Below, piece after piece: positions 5,008 through 6,162 of a stretch of DNA of 6,162 nt. Made by a program: the position numbers and the translations under genes. Source of the stretch: JBOHHR01 sp050740975 (GTDB taxonomy: Bacteria > Pseudomonadota > Gammaproteobacteria > JBOHHR01); NCBI GenBank assembly GCA_050740975.1, contig JBOIEE010000322.1, positions 1-6,162 of the forward strand. Direction: 5' to 3'. The notes beneath the pieces were generated by a model. The model was not told the DNA's origin and did not search any database. It worked only from the letters and a program-made list of their open reading frames with translations. The stretch's first letter is position 1; each line of letters opens with the position of its first letter.

Positions 5008-5208
5008 GGTCCGGGTGACGGTTCCGGCAAAAGCACGCTGACCAAGCTCATCCAAAGGCTTTATGTCCCCGAGCACGGGCGGGTTCTAGTCGATGGGGTC
5101 GATCTGGCCATGGTGGACACTGCTTGGCTGCGCCGAAATGTAGGGGTGGTGTTGCAAGAGAACTTTCTCTTCAATCGCTCGGTGCGCGAGAACATCGCTG
5201 ATCCGTGA
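5008..5208 (+). pseudogene. Orphan fragment of a HlyB-type ABC exporter ATPase domain
   Basis: The frame reads GSGKSTLTKLIQRLYVPEHG, then RVLVDGVDLAMVDTAWLRRN, then VGVVLQENFLFNRSVRENIA and Asp-Pro-stop (TGA 5206-5208). This is the ATPase domain of type I secretion exporters from Walker A (Lys at 5029-5031) through the Q-loop (VVLQEN). The signature LSGGQ, Walker B and switch His are absent, as is everything before Walker A. The first Walker A Gly is replaced (PGDGSGKST instead of GRSGSGKST), suggesting the left break lies at about 5014-5022. The right break coincides with repeat copy 2, which supplies the stop codon. There is no start codon or ribosome-binding site. It probably derives from a hlyB-like gene such as the one starting at 5514. 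Confidence 0.85.
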
Positions 5209-5227
5209 CACTGATAGGCGGTTTGCT
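5193..5227 (+). repeat. 35-base direct repeat, copy 2
   Basis: This is the second copy of the 4692-4726 sequence, with T in place of G at 5224. It begins inside the last codons of the HlyB fragment (AAC ATC GCT GAT CCG TGA) and is followed by a T-rich run (GCTTTTTTGC). Confidence 0.85.
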
Positions 5228-5513
5228 TTTTTGCTCGGTCTGAGTCAGTTCTGTTAAGACCGATGTTTCGCACGTCCGATAGCGAGCTCAGCAGAGGCGT
5301 GCATCTTTATGATCCGCTTTCTTGTGTACTTTGTCACAGTCTAGGAACACCATAGTCCGGCGCTTCTAAAGTTCCACCTGGCCGGGCCGATAAGTACAGT
5401 TTTCCGTTGCGCGTATGCGCTAGGCTCGGTGTATGTACAACCAGCTATTGGTTCCGCCTGGCACGAAACCCGCTAACTGCCTCGGGATTCGACCGAGCTA
5501 GGAGGAGCAAGGG
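5228..5513. other. Upstream region of the HlyB-type transporter gene
   Basis: About 290 bases without a long gene. TCGGTCT (5235-5241) and AGACCGA (5257-5263) could form a weak hairpin. A 22-codon frame, 5433-5501, ends on the next gene's ribosome-binding site. The promoter of the transporter must lie here, but I see no clear consensus hexamers. Confidence 0.4.
5433..5501 (+). CDS. Possible 22-codon leader ORF before the transporter gene
   Basis: ATG 5433 reads MYNQLLVPPGTKPANCLGIR then Pro-Ser and stops at TAG 5499-5501. The stop codon runs into the AGGAGG of the following gene, the geometry of translational coupling or of a leader peptide. There is no good ribosome-binding site for the leader itself, and a chance frame this short is quite likely. 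Confidence 0.15.
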   Translation: MYNQLLVPPGTKPANCLGIRPS

Positions 5514-6162
5514 ATGATAGACACTGCGCCCGAAGACGCCACAGATACGCCCGCCGCAACGCTCCCGTTCGACACCGGTCTCGCCTGTCTGGTGCTGATA
5601 GCGAGGCTGCACGGGGTGTCGGCCGATCCCGGACAGCTCCGGCATGAGTTCGGAGAGTCGGGAAATGCATTCGATGGCCACGATTTGCTGCGTGCGGCTC
5701 GTTGGTTGGGGCTGAAGGCCAAGCGGGTCAAGAGCAACTGGAAGCGGCTCGCTGAAACACAGTTGCCGGCCATCGCCTGTCTGAACAGTGGCCAGTTCGT
5801 GCTGCTAGCCATGTTCGCCGAAGATAAGGTATTGGTCCAAGATCCGCGGGCGCAGCGACCGGTGGCGATGACCCACAACGAGTTCGAGACCCATTGGTCC
5901 GGTGAATTGATCTTGATGGCCCGGCGCGCCGGCGCGCCGTCGGAGCGGGCCAGGTTCGATTTCTCCTGGTTCATCCCGGCGATTCTCAAGTACAAGCGAT
6001 TTTTGGGCGAGGTGCTGTTGGCCTCGTTCTTCATTCAGTTGTTTGCTTTGGTCACGCCGCTTTTCTTCCAGGTCGTGATCGACAAGGTGCTGGTGCACAA
6101 GGGGCTTACCACATTGGACGTACTGGCCGTGGGGCTACTTGTGGTGTCGCTCTTCGATGTAG
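5514..6162 (+). CDS. HlyB-type type I secretion ABC transporter, 3' end beyond window
   Basis: The first 216 residues are visible. ATG 5514 has TAGGAGGAGC (5499-5508) at good spacing. Residues ~18-135 are a C39-peptidase-like domain (PFDTGLACLVLIARLHGVSA, LPAIACLNSGQFVLLAMF, VLVQDPRAQRPVAMTHNEF). The catalytic Cys position holds Thr21 and the His position appears to be Gln94. It is therefore a CLD, as in HlyB, which binds unfolded RTX substrates rather than cleaving a leader. Residues ~150-216 start the membrane domain: FSWFIPAILKYKRFLGEVLL, then SFFIQLFALVTPLFFQVVID, KVLVHKGLTTLDVLAVGLLV. HlyB relatives (~700 residues) sit in the inner membrane and export proteins with a HlyD-type adaptor and an outer-membrane TolC. 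Membrane helices and ATPase domain remain to be encoded downstream. Substrate and adaptor genes are not in the window. Confidence 0.93.
   Translation, partial: MIDTAPEDATDTPAATLPFDTGLACLVLIARLHGVSADPGQLRHEFGESGNAFDGHDLLRAARWLGLKAKRVKSNWKRLAETQLPAIACLNSGQFVLLAMFAEDKVLVQDPRAQRPVAMTHNEFETHWSGELILMARRAGAPSERARFDFSWFIPAILKYKRFLGEVLLASFFIQLFALVTPLFFQVVIDKVLVHKGLTTLDVLAVGLLVVSLFDV

Noticed and set aside
5498..6034. 178-codon minus-strand frame opposite the HlyB-type gene
   Set aside because: The plus strand carries an unmistakable HlyB-family N-terminus with a strong ribosome-binding site; the minus frame is its shadow.

Overview
The window looks like chromosomal DNA of a moderately GC-rich Gram-negative bacterium, most likely a gammaproteobacterium. 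The reasons are lipoprotein signal sequences, an outer-membrane-channel-type protein, a HigBA toxin-antitoxin pair and a HlyB-type type I secretion ATPase. I cannot name a genus. There is no single large system here. It is a patchwork of stand-alone genes separated by decayed remnants and small repeats, as expected of an accessory or rearranged region.

Bases 1-1309 hold two cell-envelope genes. The first is the 3' part of a Ysc84/SYLF-domain lipoprotein (1-516). After a 310-base gap with two hairpins comes a secreted glycine-zipper, Gln-rich protein (827-1309) that appears to start at TTG.

Bases 1310-2800 are a graveyard. One open frame (1402-2316) joins the lipoprotein N-terminus of a patatin-like phospholipase, with a readable one-base frameshift, to the C-terminal part of a COG4313/Phenol_MetA_deg-type outer-membrane protein. 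It is followed by the last ~38 codons of an arylsulfatase (to 2603), then on the minus strand by the first ~24 codons of an IS4-type transposase (starting at 2727).

Bases 2800-3628 hold a complete higBA module. It has a perfect 16-bp-arm palindrome immediately upstream of, and overlapping, the possible toxin starts. The toxin gene comes first, and the antitoxin has a good ribosome-binding site at the toxin stop. Similar ~20-base sequences flank the module on both sides.

Bases 3929-4510 encode a complete beta-class carbonic anhydrase of the Rv1284-like type, followed by a GC-rich hairpin. Bases 4692-5227 are bounded by two direct copies of a 35-base repeat (one mismatch). Between them lie a 67-residue two-helix membrane protein gene and an orphan piece of a HlyB-type ATPase domain that is cut off exactly where the second repeat begins. 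A separate HlyB-type transporter gene starts at 5514 with a strong ribosome-binding site and runs off the window. Its N-terminal C39-like domain lacks the catalytic cysteine and histidine, as in RTX-toxin exporters.

The most informative features are the chimeric frame at 1402-2316, the higBA palindrome and flanking repeats, and the repeat-bounded hlyB scar. No convincing new multi-gene system is visible.
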